A stretch of 64,000 nucleotides of DNA from UBA961 sp041191145. Lineage in GTDB: Bacteria; Bacteroidota; Ignavibacteria; Kapaibacteriales; UBA961. How positions within the stretch are numbered: position 1 is the first letter of the stretch; the number at the start of each line of letters is the position of its first letter. Positions 36,808-46,129 of the stretch are shown here, piece after piece. Below the pieces are notes generated by a model. It made no database searches and was not told the origin of the DNA. It saw only the letters and a program-made list of their open reading frames with translations. The stretch spans positions 10,599 to 74,598 of the forward strand of contig JBEEPK010000004.1 of the NCBI GenBank assembly GCA_041191145.1. Direction: 5' to 3'. Made by a program: the position numbers and the translations under genes.

Positions 36808-38079
36808 ATGCAACATTCTCTTTTTACATTATTGCTCTCCGAATCTGAAGGAATATCAGATTCCTTATATCCTTTTTCCATCATGCATTCTTCATGGGAA
36901 TTACGATATGGTGGCCGCAGGATTTTTGAAGCATATAGAGATTCATTGCCTGAATTCTCCATTCGTTTTGCTGGAAGGGATATTCAAAAGAGATCCTTTT
37001 TGGAACAAGAAGGGATTGCCACTGAGGTATTATCGGGACAATCTGCTCCACTCATGATCCTTCGCGCTGAAATTGCACCCAATACACATACAGTAACAAT
37101 ATTGCGAAGAATGGCAATTGATGGTGGTCAGTCTTTTGTCATAAAAGACGGAGAGAATATCATTGGTGTCTATCTTGTGAACGATGCCGAATTGTCTGAA
37201 GTGAATCTTCATGCACCCACTTTCGAACAAATTATAGTAAATATCCGACTTGATCTTTTACCAATAACTACAATCGAAACCGAGAGTTTGCATCATCAAT
37301 GGAATGCCATGATGATGGCTCCAAAAGCCATTACAGAATCATTCGGATTTTTCTCGAAGCAATTGAAGGAGTCTCTTCCGGGACATGTGTTCGCATTGAA
37401 TGTCGATCGTATTTTGACCGGAAGAAATTGCGAATTTGCTCCAGGGATAGTGCTGGACGCAAGTAAAGGGCCGATCATCATAGAATCCGATGTGCAGATA
37501 ATGGCGCATTCATTTATTCAAGGACCATGTCATATCGGAAAGGGAAGTATCATCAAAGCAGGTGCACAAATCTACTCCGGTACAGTTATTGGTCCACTTT
37601 GTAAAATCGGTGGGGAAGTCGAGCAAAGTATTTTTCATGGATATGCGAATAAGCAGCATCAGGGCTTTGTGGGCCATTCCTATTGTGGAGAATGGGTGAA
37701 TCTCGGAGCCATGACAACAACTTCTGATCTGAAGAATACATATGGGGAAATTGATGTGTTTTTGCGTGGTAAAAGAGTACAAACCGGACTGAGATTTCTA
37801 GGAGCTCTTATAGGAGATCATTCAAAAACAGCAATTGGGACATGTCTTTCCACAGGAACGGTGATTGGAATCAACTCCTCCATTCATGATATAGGAGTCT
37901 TTCCACCAAAGGAAATTCCTTCATTTAGTTGGGGTACAAAGGATTCAAATGATACTATCAAAGTGATCTATGAATTGGACAAAGCTCTTACCATTGCCGA
38001 TATTGTCATGAATCGAAGAGAGAAAACGATTACAAATTCTCAAAAACAGTTATTCAAACAAGAATTCGACAAAATCTAA
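36808..38079 (+). CDS. GlmU-like sugar nucleotidyl-/acetyltransferase (Bacteroidota type)
   Basis: 423 residues. The N-terminal half is a short, divergent nucleotidyltransferase (ELRYGGRRIFEAYRDSLPEF), lacking the LAAGxGTRM motif of classical GlmU. The C-terminal half (about 200-390) is a left-handed beta-helix with hexapeptide repeats (IESDVQIMAHSFIQGPCHIG, IIKAGAQIYSGTVIGPLCKI) and YCGEWVNLGAMTTTSDLKN. This matches the alternative GlmU family thought to make UDP-GlcNAc in Bacteroidota. It is monocistronic. Confidence 0.85.
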   Translation: MQHSLFTLLLSESEGISDSLYPFSIMHSSWELRYGGRRIFEAYRDSLPEFSIRFAGRDIQKRSFLEQEGIATEVLSGQSAPLMILRAEIAPNTHTVTILRRMAIDGGQSFVIKDGENIIGVYLVNDAELSEVNLHAPTFEQIIVNIRLDLLPITTIETESLHHQWNAMMMAPKAITESFGFFSKQLKESLPGHVFALNVDRILTGRNCEFAPGIVLDASKGPIIIESDVQIMAHSFIQGPCHIGKGSIIKAGAQIYSGTVIGPLCKIGGEVEQSIFHGYANKQHQGFVGHSYCGEWVNLGAMTTTSDLKNTYGEIDVFLRGKRVQTGLRFLGALIGDHSKTAIGTCLSTGTVIGINSSIHDIGVFPPKEIPSFSWGTKDSNDTIKVIYELDKALTIADIVMNRREKTITNSQKQLFKQEFDKI

Positions 38080-38114
38080 GAGAAATCTTCAAAGTAAGAC
38101 CAAAATCTGGGTTT

Positions 38115-38130
38115 TTGGCATACACTTTGC
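38115..38130 (+). promoter_or_regulatory. Sigma-54 (-24/-12)-like promoter
   Basis: TTGGCATACACTTTGC has the GG and GC doublets exactly 10 nt apart, close to the YTGGCACG-N4-TTGCW consensus. It lies in the gap after the GlmU-like gene and points into the candidate RNA, not into a protein gene. A chance match is possible. Confidence 0.4.
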
Positions 38131-38138
38131 TTAATATT

Positions 38139-38307
38139 AACCAAGAATCTGGTTATTATTAGCCAAATGAAAATTGTATGTTGACCCCCGAGGTTTGGTG
38201 CTTCCCTTCAATGCTGCAAAACCTGAATGGTTTTTGGCATCAAACCTATCTTCCCTAAGAGCACGATTCCCGTAAACGCTTCCCCTGTTTACGGGAATTG
38301 TTGTTTT
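38139..38307 (+). ncRNA. Candidate structured small RNA (unidentified)
   Basis: No ORF of note lies between the GlmU-like gene and atpC. The element contains hairpin AACCA/TGGTT (38139-38154), a long-range helix GGTTTGGTGC (38192-38201) with GCATCAAACC (38237-38246) that includes one G-U valid only on the plus strand, and an inner hairpin AAAACC/GGTTTT (38218-38234). It ends in a 12-bp terminator. A read-through 3' UTR of the upstream gene is the main alternative. Confidence 0.38.
38266..38298 (+). terminator. Strong terminator after GlmU-like gene / candidate RNA
   Basis: ATTCCCGTAAAC/GTTTACGGGAAT, 12 bp perfect, 9-nt loop, followed by a TG-interrupted T-rich tail. Confidence 0.82.
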
Positions 38308-38314
38308 TATACAA

Positions 38315-38341
38315 AAAAAGCCATCAAATTGATGGCTTTTT
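38315..38341 (-). terminator. Terminator of the atpDC transcript
   Basis: On the minus strand AAAAAGCCATCA/TGATGGCTTTTT, 12 bp, followed by further T. It begins 21 bp after atpC. Confidence 0.88.
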
Positions 38342-38361
38342 CATTGTTACAAGATTGAATC

Positions 38362-38769
38362 TTATTTCGAAGCTATGCGAGCTCTATTTTCTTGAATGGA
38401 GATTGCATGCTTGATATGATCTCTTTGCTGCATTGAAGTTGTGTGTTCGAGCTGTTGTTTCAAATCAGTTAATGTTGCATTGACTGCATCAAGATTGATT
38501 TCTGAAGCTACCTCTGCTGTTTCAACAACCACGGAGACACGATTGCCGAGAACTTCAACAAAACCGCCTTCGGTCGCATAGAGCACTTCTGAATTATCTT
38601 CATTGATAATTTTGATTGCACCGACTTCAAGTGCTGATACAATCGGGGCGTGATTGTAAAGAACTTGAAAGGGTGATTGTGCGCCCGGCAAAGAGACAGA
38701 GACGCCTGTTCCGCTATAAATAATACTTTGCGGAGTTACGATATCGATATTGAGCAAATGTTCTGACAT
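38362..38769 (-). CDS. atpC: F1F0 ATP synthase epsilon subunit
   Basis: 135 residues. N-terminal beta-sandwich with VSLPGAQSPFQVLYNHAPIV and ATEGGFVEVLGNRVSVVVET, C-terminal two-helix hairpin ending IQENRARIASK. It links F1 to the c-ring and regulates ATPase activity. 26 bp behind atpD; no other ATP synthase gene lies in the window. Confidence 0.95.
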   Translation of the reverse strand: MSEHLLNIDIVTPQSIIYSGTGVSVSLPGAQSPFQVLYNHAPIVSALEVGAIKIINEDNSEVLYATEGGFVEVLGNRVSVVVETAEVASEINLDAVNATLTDLKQQLEHTTSMQQRDHIKHAISIQENRARIASK

Positions 38770-38795
38770 ACTACTTCATTAATTAAAGAGATCAA

Positions 38796-40202
38796 TTATG
38801 CATTGGCTTTTTTGAATGCATCATAGACTTCGTCGATTGTTCCTTTATAGCTGAAATATCCTTCAGGGATATGGTCAACTTCACCATCAAGAATTGCTTT
38901 GAAACCGGAGATTGTATCTTCGATCTTTACATAGCGACCTTGGAAACCAGTGAATTGCTCGGCAACGAAGAATGGTTGAGAGAAGAATTTCTGAATCTTA
39001 CGAGCGCGATATACGGTTTGTTTATCATCATCAGACAATTCGTCCATACCAAGAATATTGATGATATCTTGAAGATCTTTATAAGTCTGAAGAACTTTCT
39101 TCACGCGCATTGCAGTATTATAATGATCGTAACCGATGATCAAAGGATCGAGAATTCGTGAACTTGAATCGAGAGGATCCACCGCAGGATAAATACCCAA
39201 TTCAGCAATTTGACGGGAAAGAACCGTTGTAGCATCCAAGTGAGAGAATGTATTTGCAGGAGCAGGGTCTGTCAAGTCATCCGCAGGAACATATACCGCT
39301 TGCACGGATGTGATTGAACCTTTGTCTGTTGAAGCGATACGCTCTTGCAAGCCACCCATCTCAGTTGCCAATGTCGGCTGATAACCCACCGCTGAAGGCA
39401 TACGGCCAAGCAAAGCGGATACTTCGGAACCGGCTTGCGTGAAACGGAAGATATTGTCAACAAACAACAATACATCGCGGCCTTCTTCATCGCGGAAATA
39501 TTCAGCCATTGTAAGAGCCGTAAGAGCCACGCGTGCACGCGCTCCCGGTGGTTCATTCATCTGACCAAACACGAGGGCTGTTTTGTCAATAACCTTTGAC
39601 TCAGTCATTTCAAGATATAAGTCATTTCCTTCGCGAGTACGCTCACCAACACCTGCAAAAATGGAATAACCACCATGTTGCTTGGCGATATTGTGAATCA
39701 ATTCTTGGATGATAACTGTTTTACCAACACCCGCACCACCGAAAAGACCTGTTTTACCACCTTTTGTAAATGGCTCGATCAAATCGATAACCTTGATGCC
39801 TGTTTCAAACATTTCTTTCTTTGTGGAAAGCGATTGAAAATCAGGAGCTGGGCGGTGAATCGGATATTTTGTCTTGGCTTGAATTGCTGGCTTATTGTCG
39901 ATTCCTTGACCGGTTACATTGATCAAGCGACCAAGAACTTCCGGACCAACAGGAACGGTAATGGGAGCGCCTGTATCTATAACACTCATTCCACGAACCA
40001 ATCCATCAGTTGAATCCATCGCGATGGAACGAACTCTGTCTTGTCCGAGATGTTGTTGTACTTCACAAATCAGGACATCTTCCTTGCCTTCTGTTGTGGT
40101 TCTTGGGATTTCGAGAGCATTAAGGACCGGAGGAATATGCCCATTTGGGAATTCGACATCCACCACCGGGCCAATCACCTGAACTATGTGACCGTTGTTC
40201 AT
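38796..40202 (-). CDS. atpD: F1F0 ATP synthase beta subunit
   Basis: 468 residues from ATG 40202, where NGHIVQVIGPVVDVEF begins as in all beta subunits; the open frame upstream is not conserved. Walker A GGAGVGKTVI, the catalytic Glu in GVGERTREGNDLY, and Walker B VLLFVDNIFRF are intact, with the C-terminal VAEQFTGFQGRYV. It carries the catalytic nucleotide sites of F1. Grouped only with atpC, a split also known from Chlorobium. Confidence 0.97.
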   Translation of the reverse strand: MNNGHIVQVIGPVVDVEFPNGHIPPVLNALEIPRTTTEGKEDVLICEVQQHLGQDRVRSIAMDSTDGLVRGMSVIDTGAPITVPVGPEVLGRLINVTGQGIDNKPAIQAKTKYPIHRPAPDFQSLSTKKEMFETGIKVIDLIEPFTKGGKTGLFGGAGVGKTVIIQELIHNIAKQHGGYSIFAGVGERTREGNDLYLEMTESKVIDKTALVFGQMNEPPGARARVALTALTMAEYFRDEEGRDVLLFVDNIFRFTQAGSEVSALLGRMPSAVGYQPTLATEMGGLQERIASTDKGSITSVQAVYVPADDLTDPAPANTFSHLDATTVLSRQIAELGIYPAVDPLDSSSRILDPLIIGYDHYNTAMRVKKVLQTYKDLQDIINILGMDELSDDDKQTVYRARKIQKFFSQPFFVAEQFTGFQGRYVKIEDTISGFKAILDGEVDHIPEGYFSYKGTIDEVYDAFKKANA

Positions 40203-40254
40203 TGGGGAAAGACCTTCAAATATTGAATTGGAGAAGTAATTATTCTGCAAAGCA

Positions 40255-40262
40255 CAAACTTA
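40255..40262 (-). promoter_or_regulatory. TTTG-N19-TAnnTTTG promoter for atpDC
   Basis: TAAGTTTG, 53 nt upstream of the atpD start, with TTTG exactly 19 nt further upstream on the minus strand. It is the best full match to the Bacteroidota promoter in the window. Confidence 0.65.
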
Positions 40263-40352
40263 CGAAACTTGCCTCATAGGACAAAGTCCTTTCAAAGTGA
40301 GTTAAGCCATCATTTCATGCAATTGTTTGGATTGGAAGTCAAAAATCCTTGT

Positions 40353-40360
40353 TATTTTTG
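40353..40360 (+). promoter_or_regulatory. TAnnTTTG promoter box for hmgA
   Basis: TATTTTTG, 68 nt upstream of the start, with TTTG (40326-40329) 23 nt before it. Confidence 0.5.
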
Positions 40361-40428
40361 TTCATTGTTCTTGTCAGAAGGCAAGAATGATGGGAGGGTG
40401 ATTATTCCCCACTATTCAGGAAGTTGAC

Positions 40429-41724
40429 ATGGAACTTCAATACAATTCAGGATTCGGCAATGAATTTGCCACTGAGGCCTTACCGGGTGCTCTTCCGATC
40501 GGACAGAATTCACCGCAAAGAAATCCGTATGATCTCTATGCAGAACAAGTGAATGGTTCTGCTTTTACAGCTCCAAGAGGCGCTAATAAACGCTCTTGGC
40601 TGTATAGAATAAGACCTTCAGTTGTTCATAAACCTTATGAAAGAATCGAAAATGGCTTGATTCGATCCACCCCTTTCGATGAAGTGGAGACAACGCCAAA
40701 TCAATTACGATGGGATCCACATCCGATTCCGGAAGCTAAAGCCGATATGGTCGATGGTATCATCACCATGGCAGGTTGCGGAGACTCCGCCTCACAATCA
40801 GGCGTTGCGGTGCATATTTATGCCATTAATTCTTCGATGGAAAATAAATATTTCTACAATGCTGATGGTGAGATGCTGTTTATTCCTCAGCATGGTGCAC
40901 TATTGTTCCGTACAGAACTTGGTAAAATTCATGTATCCCCCGGAGAAATTTGCGTGATTCCTCGCGGGATAAAATTCGCTGTGGACCTTATGGATAGCTC
41001 AGCTAGAGGATATATTTGTGAGAATTATGGTTCGCCATTCAAATTGCCAGATCTCGGTCCAATTGGTGCGAATGGTTTAGCAAATCCACGAGATTTTCAA
41101 TATCCCATTGCATCATATGAGCAAGTTGACGGAGAATTTCATGTGATTTCCAAATTCATGGGAAATCTCTGGCAAGCTGAATTGCGTCATTCTCCTCTAG
41201 ATGTTGTTGCATGGCATGGTAATTATGCTCCATACAAATATGATTTGGCGCATTTCAATTGCATCAATACCGTCACTTTTGATCATCCCGATCCATCTAT
41301 CTATACAGTTCTCACATCTGCATCTGATACTCCGGGAACAGCTAATGCTGATTTCGTGGTTTTTCCACCAAGGTGGATGGTTGCAGAGCATACATTCAGA
41401 CCACCCTGGTTCCATAGAAATTTCATGAATGAGTATATGGGATTGATTTCCGGTGCTTATGATGCTAAAGAAGGTGGATTTGTGCCTGGTGGAAGCTCAT
41501 TGCACAATTGTATGTCAGGTCATGGACCCGATGCCGCCACATATGAAAAAGCGGTTAATGCAACTTTGGAACCTCATTATTTGAATAATGGATTTGCATT
41601 CATGGTAGAAACTCGATTTGTGAATCGTCCAACCAAATATGCAATGGAAACAGGTGAATTACAGAGAGATTATTTTGAATGCTGGCAAGGATTGAAGCCA
41701 CTGTTCAATCCAAATAAGCGATAA
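40429..41724 (+). CDS. hmgA: Homogentisate 1,2-dioxygenase
   Basis: 431 residues, AGGAAG upstream of the ATG. The enzyme opens the homogentisate ring to maleylacetoacetate in tyrosine and phenylalanine degradation, using Fe(II). Iron ligands are visible as His and Glu in PPWFHRNFMNEYMGL and a further His in GGSSLHNCMSGHGPD. N-terminal GFGNEFATEALPGALPIGQN is the family signature. No maleylacetoacetate isomerase or fumarylacetoacetase is adjacent, so the rest of the pathway lies elsewhere. Confidence 0.96.
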   Translation: MELQYNSGFGNEFATEALPGALPIGQNSPQRNPYDLYAEQVNGSAFTAPRGANKRSWLYRIRPSVVHKPYERIENGLIRSTPFDEVETTPNQLRWDPHPIPEAKADMVDGIITMAGCGDSASQSGVAVHIYAINSSMENKYFYNADGEMLFIPQHGALLFRTELGKIHVSPGEICVIPRGIKFAVDLMDSSARGYICENYGSPFKLPDLGPIGANGLANPRDFQYPIASYEQVDGEFHVISKFMGNLWQAELRHSPLDVVAWHGNYAPYKYDLAHFNCINTVTFDHPDPSIYTVLTSASDTPGTANADFVVFPPRWMVAEHTFRPPWFHRNFMNEYMGLISGAYDAKEGGFVPGGSSLHNCMSGHGPDAATYEKAVNATLEPHYLNNGFAFMVETRFVNRPTKYAMETGELQRDYFECWQGLKPLFNPNKR

Positions 41725-41746
41725 ATAATCGCTGAAATATCAGGAA

Positions 41747-41783
41747 GCCCCGACGAGTGCTATCCGTCGGGGCACTTTTTTTT
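41747..41783 (+). terminator. Terminator of hmgA
   Basis: GCCCCGACG/CGTCGGGGC, 9 bp GC-rich stem with a 9-nt loop, followed by AC and a nine-T run. It lies directly upstream of purE. Confidence 0.9.
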
Positions 41784-41801
41784 CTTAGGCAAAGGCATAT
41801 C

Positions 41802-42314
41802 ATGTCAGAGCAAAAAAACAATCGTTTTGGTTTAGACCCAATAGTTGGAATCATCATGGGGAGTGATTCAGATCTTCCAACAATGCAAGAGGCTGCATCG
41901 ATATGCGAGACATTTTCGATTCCGTATGAATTGAAGGTAGTTTCTGCGCATAGAACACCGGAAGATATGGCTGAATATGGAAAAACAGCTCATATGCGTG
42001 GGATAAAAGTGATTGTAGCAGGAGCAGGCGGTGCCGCTCATTTACCCGGAATGATCGCAGCTTATTCGCCATTACCCGTGATTGGGGTGCCTGTTCAAAC
42101 CAAGGCATTGGGTGGTCAAGATTCGCTATTATCCATCGTGCAAATGCCACCCGGCGTTCCGGTTGCGACAGTTGCAATTGGTGGCGGGAAAAATGCAGGC
42201 TTACTTGCTGTTCAGATTCTAAGCGCTTGTTTTCCTGAACTACTTGATGAAATGACCGTGTTTAAAGCCAAGATGGCTGAAGAATCTCGCAAAAAAAATG
42301 AACGATTAGGATAA
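41802..42314 (+). CDS. purE: N5-carboxyaminoimidazole ribonucleotide mutase
   Basis: 170 residues from ATG 41802; the frame upstream runs through the hmgA terminator and is not coding. Class I PurE converts N5-CAIR to CAIR in purine synthesis. Motifs GIIMGSDSDLPTMQEA, VVSAHRTPEDMAEY and AGAGGAAHLPGMIAA are complete. No purK follows. Its 3' end overlaps the convergent glycosyltransferase gene by 9 bp. Confidence 0.96.
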   Translation: MSEQKNNRFGLDPIVGIIMGSDSDLPTMQEAASICETFSIPYELKVVSAHRTPEDMAEYGKTAHMRGIKVIVAGAGGAAHLPGMIAAYSPLPVIGVPVQTKALGGQDSLLSIVQMPPGVPVATVAIGGGKNAGLLAVQILSACFPELLDEMTVFKAKMAEESRKKNERLG

Positions 42315-43631
42315 ACCATCTAGCAATTTCGCCAATGTGCGAGTTGATTCCCTTCTTTCATATCGCCTGATTGCATCCACATTGGGATAAGCAATTGGTT
42401 TACCCTCTTGAAATGCCTGATACATCTTAAGAATAATCTCAGCTATTCCTTCAATGTCTGATTGATGAGCAATTCCACCTGCCTGTGTCTCATGCATGAG
42501 ATCCGCAATAGCGCCTTTAGCCGGTGCAATTGCAATCACGGGTTTCATGGAACCGATATATTCATAGACTTTCCCCGGAACAATCTCCTCGCTTTCTTTG
42601 GCTTCATCGACAATCAGCAATAATGCATGAGAAACAAGAAGATAGGAGATGCTCTTTTCATGAGGAACATATCCAATCACCTCAATTGATGACTTGAATG
42701 AAGTGGAATTGAACATGTCATGCACTTCATTCCCGAATCTTCCGATAAATCGAAGGTGAATGGATTTGGGATCAAGAAGATTTTTTGATGCCAACAATTC
42801 CAGAGCTGCAAAAAGAGATGATGGGTTACGCCTACCGTACATCGAACCCGTATATGTCAATACAAATCTATCATAGATTTCAAGTGTTGTGTCGATATGC
42901 TCCCGGCTCGGATAATCCGTTGAATCATAACCATTTGGAACATGATGAAACTTTGATTCCGAAAGAGATGGAAATTTTCTGAGAGCATCTTTGATGATAC
43001 CGATCCATGCACATTCAATTGCATCGGCTTCCTTGAAAACACTATGCTCAAGCGATCTGTCAATCCAGGCCGGAAGGAACCATCTTTTGGGCGAAGTGAG
43101 AAATTCTGTCCATGGATCACGAAAACCTGCCACCCAATGCAAACCCGTCTTTCTCTTCAATTGTCTGGCAATGAGCGAAGTTGTGTAAGGGGGTGAAGAA
43201 TTGTATATTGCACTGATTGAGTGTTTCTCAATCAATTCCATAGCTTTTGGAATTGCGGTTGGTAGCCAGCCAATGCGAGCATCCGGAATGAATAATGTTG
43301 CTCGAATTGCTTCGGCAATGCGCTCTTTGATCGAACGCCTTTGATGGTCATTCTTGATGACATTCACATCAATAGGCACTCCTTTTTTCTGTCCCATGAG
43401 CATGCGATATGCATCGTATGGCTCATAAATATGAGTTCTTTCAACGATGATGTCCGCAGGAATTTTGGAAAGCAGTGATTCATCTCTTGCGGGAAAATCC
43501 CCATTGGAGACAGTCAAAACAATGGGATTCCAACCAAAATCTCGCAGATATTGAATATGCTTCAAAACCCTTTGCACTCCGGGTCCGCCGGAAGGGGGAA
43601 AATAATAGGCGATGATCAATACATTTTTCAT
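42306..43631 (-). CDS. Glycosyltransferase, GT-B fold (family 4 type)
   Basis: 441 residues. N-terminal LIIAYYFPPSGGPGVQRVLK is the opening of a large GT4-like family that includes flagellar, capsule and LPS transferases. The C-terminal domain has FVLTYTGSMYGRRNPSSLFA, LRFIGRFGNEV and the donor-binding VPGKVYEYIGSMKPVIAIAP. The sugar and acceptor are unknown. A TATCTTTG box lies 25 nt before the start. It is divergent from the GT9 gene. Confidence 0.88.
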   Translation of the reverse strand: MKNVLIIAYYFPPSGGPGVQRVLKHIQYLRDFGWNPIVLTVSNGDFPARDESLLSKIPADIIVERTHIYEPYDAYRMLMGQKKGVPIDVNVIKNDHQRRSIKERIAEAIRATLFIPDARIGWLPTAIPKAMELIEKHSISAIYNSSPPYTTSLIARQLKRKTGLHWVAGFRDPWTEFLTSPKRWFLPAWIDRSLEHSVFKEADAIECAWIGIIKDALRKFPSLSESKFHHVPNGYDSTDYPSREHIDTTLEIYDRFVLTYTGSMYGRRNPSSLFAALELLASKNLLDPKSIHLRFIGRFGNEVHDMFNSTSFKSSIEVIGYVPHEKSISYLLVSHALLLIVDEAKESEEIVPGKVYEYIGSMKPVIAIAPAKGAIADLMHETQAGGIAHQSDIEGIAEIILKMYQAFQEGKPIAYPNVDAIRRYERRESTRTLAKLLDGLS

Positions 43632-43655
43632 GGCAAAAGCTATCCTTGAACTCTA

Positions 43656-43663
43656 CAAAGATA
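43656..43663 (-). promoter_or_regulatory. TAnnTTTG promoter box (TATCTTTG)
   Basis: Lies 25 nt upstream of the glycosyltransferase start on the minus strand. Confidence 0.5.
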
Positions 43664-43715
43664 GCATGATTCTCCAACACTTTTCGGTAATGTCCGCATT
43701 CCACGATTCTAAACG

Positions 43716-44804
43716 ATGACAATACAAGACTTGCATTTTGATTGCATTCATTTCCGTGGCGATATGCCATGCAGGCCCAATAAAGAGTCCGGTAAGATTT
43801 GTCCTACATGTACTGACTATCAACCTATCTCCAAACGAATTCTCATCATAAAGCTTGGAGCATTAGGGGATGTGATTCGAACAACACCTCTTTTAGAACG
43901 ATATAGAAAAGAGTACCCACATTGTCATATAACCTGGATAACGAATTATCCCGAAATCCTCCCCAATGATGCGCTTGATTGTATTCGTACATTTACTTTT
44001 TCAGATGTGTTCATTGTTACCAAGCAACATTTTGACATCGCAGTGAATCTCTGCAAAGACCAAGAAGCCGCAATGCTTCTTGCTGAATGTAATGCAAAGC
44101 AAAAATTTGGATTTATTTGGTCCGATGGACATCTTTCTATCGCAAATCCGGAATCAGAGCATAAATTACTCACCGGTTTATTTGATTCTTTTTCCAAAGC
44201 AAATACAAAGAGTTATGTAGATGAGATTTTCGAGATCTGTGGCTTCGATTATCAGCAAGAACCATATCTGCTCAATGTGGAATCCAAGCAAATGGACCAC
44301 TGGGCATATCTCAAAGAATCAGCCCAAAATAAACCCATCATCGGACTCAATACAGGTGCAGGTTCGCGTTGGCCAACAAGACTTTGGCCGGAAGAGAATT
44401 GGAAACAACTGATTGTTGCTCTAAAAAATGCCGGATATGCACCATTATTGCTTGGTGGGAATGATGAGCATGAAAGAAATACAGCATTGAAGCAAGAAAC
44501 CGGTGCTATGTATGAAGGTGTTTTTCCATTGGAAATATTCATAGCAATTTCGGCTCAATGTGATGTGATTGTAACAGCGGTGTCTATGACGATGCATATT
44601 GCGCTCGGACTTGGAAAGAAAATGGTTCTGTTCAACAACATCTTCAATAAACATGAATTCGATGTTTTTGGAAGAGGAGAAATTATTGAGCCTGAAACAG
44701 GGTGTGATTGTTACTATGGAGCACAATGTTCTCGAGAGAGAATCTGCATGAAGGATATTTCAGTGGATTCAGTTTTTGATGCAATACAAAGGCAGCTTTC
44801 TTGA
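43716..44804 (+). CDS. Glycosyltransferase family 9 (heptosyltransferase-like) with Cys-rich N-terminus
   Basis: 362 residues. GT9 core with KRILIIKLGALGDVIRTTPL, IGLNTGAGSRWPTRLWPEEN and CDVIVTAVSMTMHIALGLGK (usual D at the last motif is replaced by VTAVS context). Before it are 40 residues with DCIHFRGDMPC and KICPTCTDY, a four-Cys pattern likely binding Zn. It probably adds heptose or another sugar to LPS-type glycan, fitting with gmhA at 13831. Overlaps the next glycosyltransferase by ATGA. Confidence 0.88.
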   Translation: MTIQDLHFDCIHFRGDMPCRPNKESGKICPTCTDYQPISKRILIIKLGALGDVIRTTPLLERYRKEYPHCHITWITNYPEILPNDALDCIRTFTFSDVFIVTKQHFDIAVNLCKDQEAAMLLAECNAKQKFGFIWSDGHLSIANPESEHKLLTGLFDSFSKANTKSYVDEIFEICGFDYQQEPYLLNVESKQMDHWAYLKESAQNKPIIGLNTGAGSRWPTRLWPEENWKQLIVALKNAGYAPLLLGGNDEHERNTALKQETGAMYEGVFPLEIFIAISAQCDVIVTAVSMTMHIALGLGKKMVLFNNIFNKHEFDVFGRGEIIEPETGCDCYYGAQCSRERICMKDISVDSVFDAIQRQLS

Positions 44805-45961
44805 TGATTGAAAATCCCTTAGACATTGCCTATGTATCTGTTTTCTATCCATATAGGGGAGGCATTGCGCAGTTTAATGCTGCATTATATCGAGCTTTTG
44901 AGGAATTGGGACATCACCAAAGAGCGTATACATTTACTAGGCAATATCCCGGCATCTTATTCCCTGGAAGTTCTCAATTTGTAACCGAAGAAGATAGTGC
45001 AGACCCAATTCCCGCAAAGCGAGTCTTAGATACGATGAATCCATTCAATTGGCTTTCTACCGCTTCGGATATTCGCAAAACACATCCCGATTTGCTCTTG
45101 ACTCAATTATGGATGCCTTTCATGGGTCCTGCCTTTGGAACTATTGCAAGAAGGATGGATAAAGATTGCATAAAACTTTGTGTAGTACATAATGCATTGC
45201 CACATGAGTCCAGACCCGGCGATGCTGCTTTTACAAAATATATGCTCTCTGCACATGATGGACTCATTGCCATCAGCGATGCTGTTGAAGAAGATTTGAA
45301 ACGCTTGAATCTAGGTAAACCCATCTTGAGAAAAGAGCATCCCATCTACACACATTTTGGTGATCCCATTGATAAAAGAATGGCAAGAGAACAACTCTCT
45401 TTGCCAAAAGATGCCAAAATCCTCCTCTTTTTTGGATTTATTCGAGAATATAAAGGACTCATGAATTTGATTGAATCCATGAAGTTTTTACCGGAAGATG
45501 TTCATCTAGTGATTGCAGGGGAAATCTATGGCGCATTTGATGAATATGATGCACAAATCCAATCACTAAAGCTCGCTCACAGAGTACATAAACATGTGAG
45601 ATATATCCCTGATTCCGAGACTCCTCTCTTTTTCTGCTCCGCGGATGCATGCGTATTGCCGTATAAATCAGCAACACAAAGTGGTATCATAGCAATTGCA
45701 CATCATTTTGAAATTCCGGTCATAGCAACACCTGTTGGAGGCTTACCCGAAGCACTGAGACATGGAAAGGCCGGCATGATAGTAAAAGGTGTTGATATTC
45801 AAGAGATTGCCTATGGAATTAATGAATTTTTCGATAAGGACTTGGCTTCTAGGTACATAGAAGGGGTAAGGACTCTAAAAAAAGAATTATCATGGACGGA
45901 ACTTGCAAGGGATATCATTGCATTTTATGGAATGATTAAAAACAGTAAAACCAAGCATTGA
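44804..45961 (+). CDS. Glycosyltransferase family 4/1
   Basis: 385 residues from ATG 44804, which overlaps the upstream stop. N-terminal ISYVSVFYP-like start (DIAYVSVFYPYRGGIAQFNA) and C-terminal donor domain KILLFFGFIREYKGLMNLIE, LVIAGEIYG, LPYKSATQSGIIAIAHHFEI and VIATPVGGLPEAL are typical of retaining GT4 enzymes. It is co-transcribed with the GT9 gene, so both likely build the same surface glycan. Confidence 0.9.
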   Translation: MIENPLDIAYVSVFYPYRGGIAQFNAALYRAFEELGHHQRAYTFTRQYPGILFPGSSQFVTEEDSADPIPAKRVLDTMNPFNWLSTASDIRKTHPDLLLTQLWMPFMGPAFGTIARRMDKDCIKLCVVHNALPHESRPGDAAFTKYMLSAHDGLIAISDAVEEDLKRLNLGKPILRKEHPIYTHFGDPIDKRMAREQLSLPKDAKILLFFGFIREYKGLMNLIESMKFLPEDVHLVIAGEIYGAFDEYDAQIQSLKLAHRVHKHVRYIPDSETPLFFCSADACVLPYKSATQSGIIAIAHHFEIPVIATPVGGLPEALRHGKAGMIVKGVDIQEIAYGINEFFDKDLASRYIEGVRTLKKELSWTELARDIIAFYGMIKNSKTKH

Positions 45962-46029
45962 TTGTGCTATTCGGTCAATTTATGCTTGAGTTCAAAGTAT
46001 TTTCTTCGTGAAAAATCATGCACATATCG

Positions 46030-46037
46030 TATCTTTG
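46030..46037 (+). promoter_or_regulatory. TAnnTTTG promoter box (TATCTTTGC)
   Basis: Lies 93 nt upstream of the citrate synthase ATG. Confidence 0.5.
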
Positions 46038-46129
46038 CGTCTGCAATTGTAGGATTTTTGCATGTTGCAATTGAGCCTGCTCAGCACTTCAACACGACTT
46101 TTCATTACATAACATTTCAGGTGATTTCA

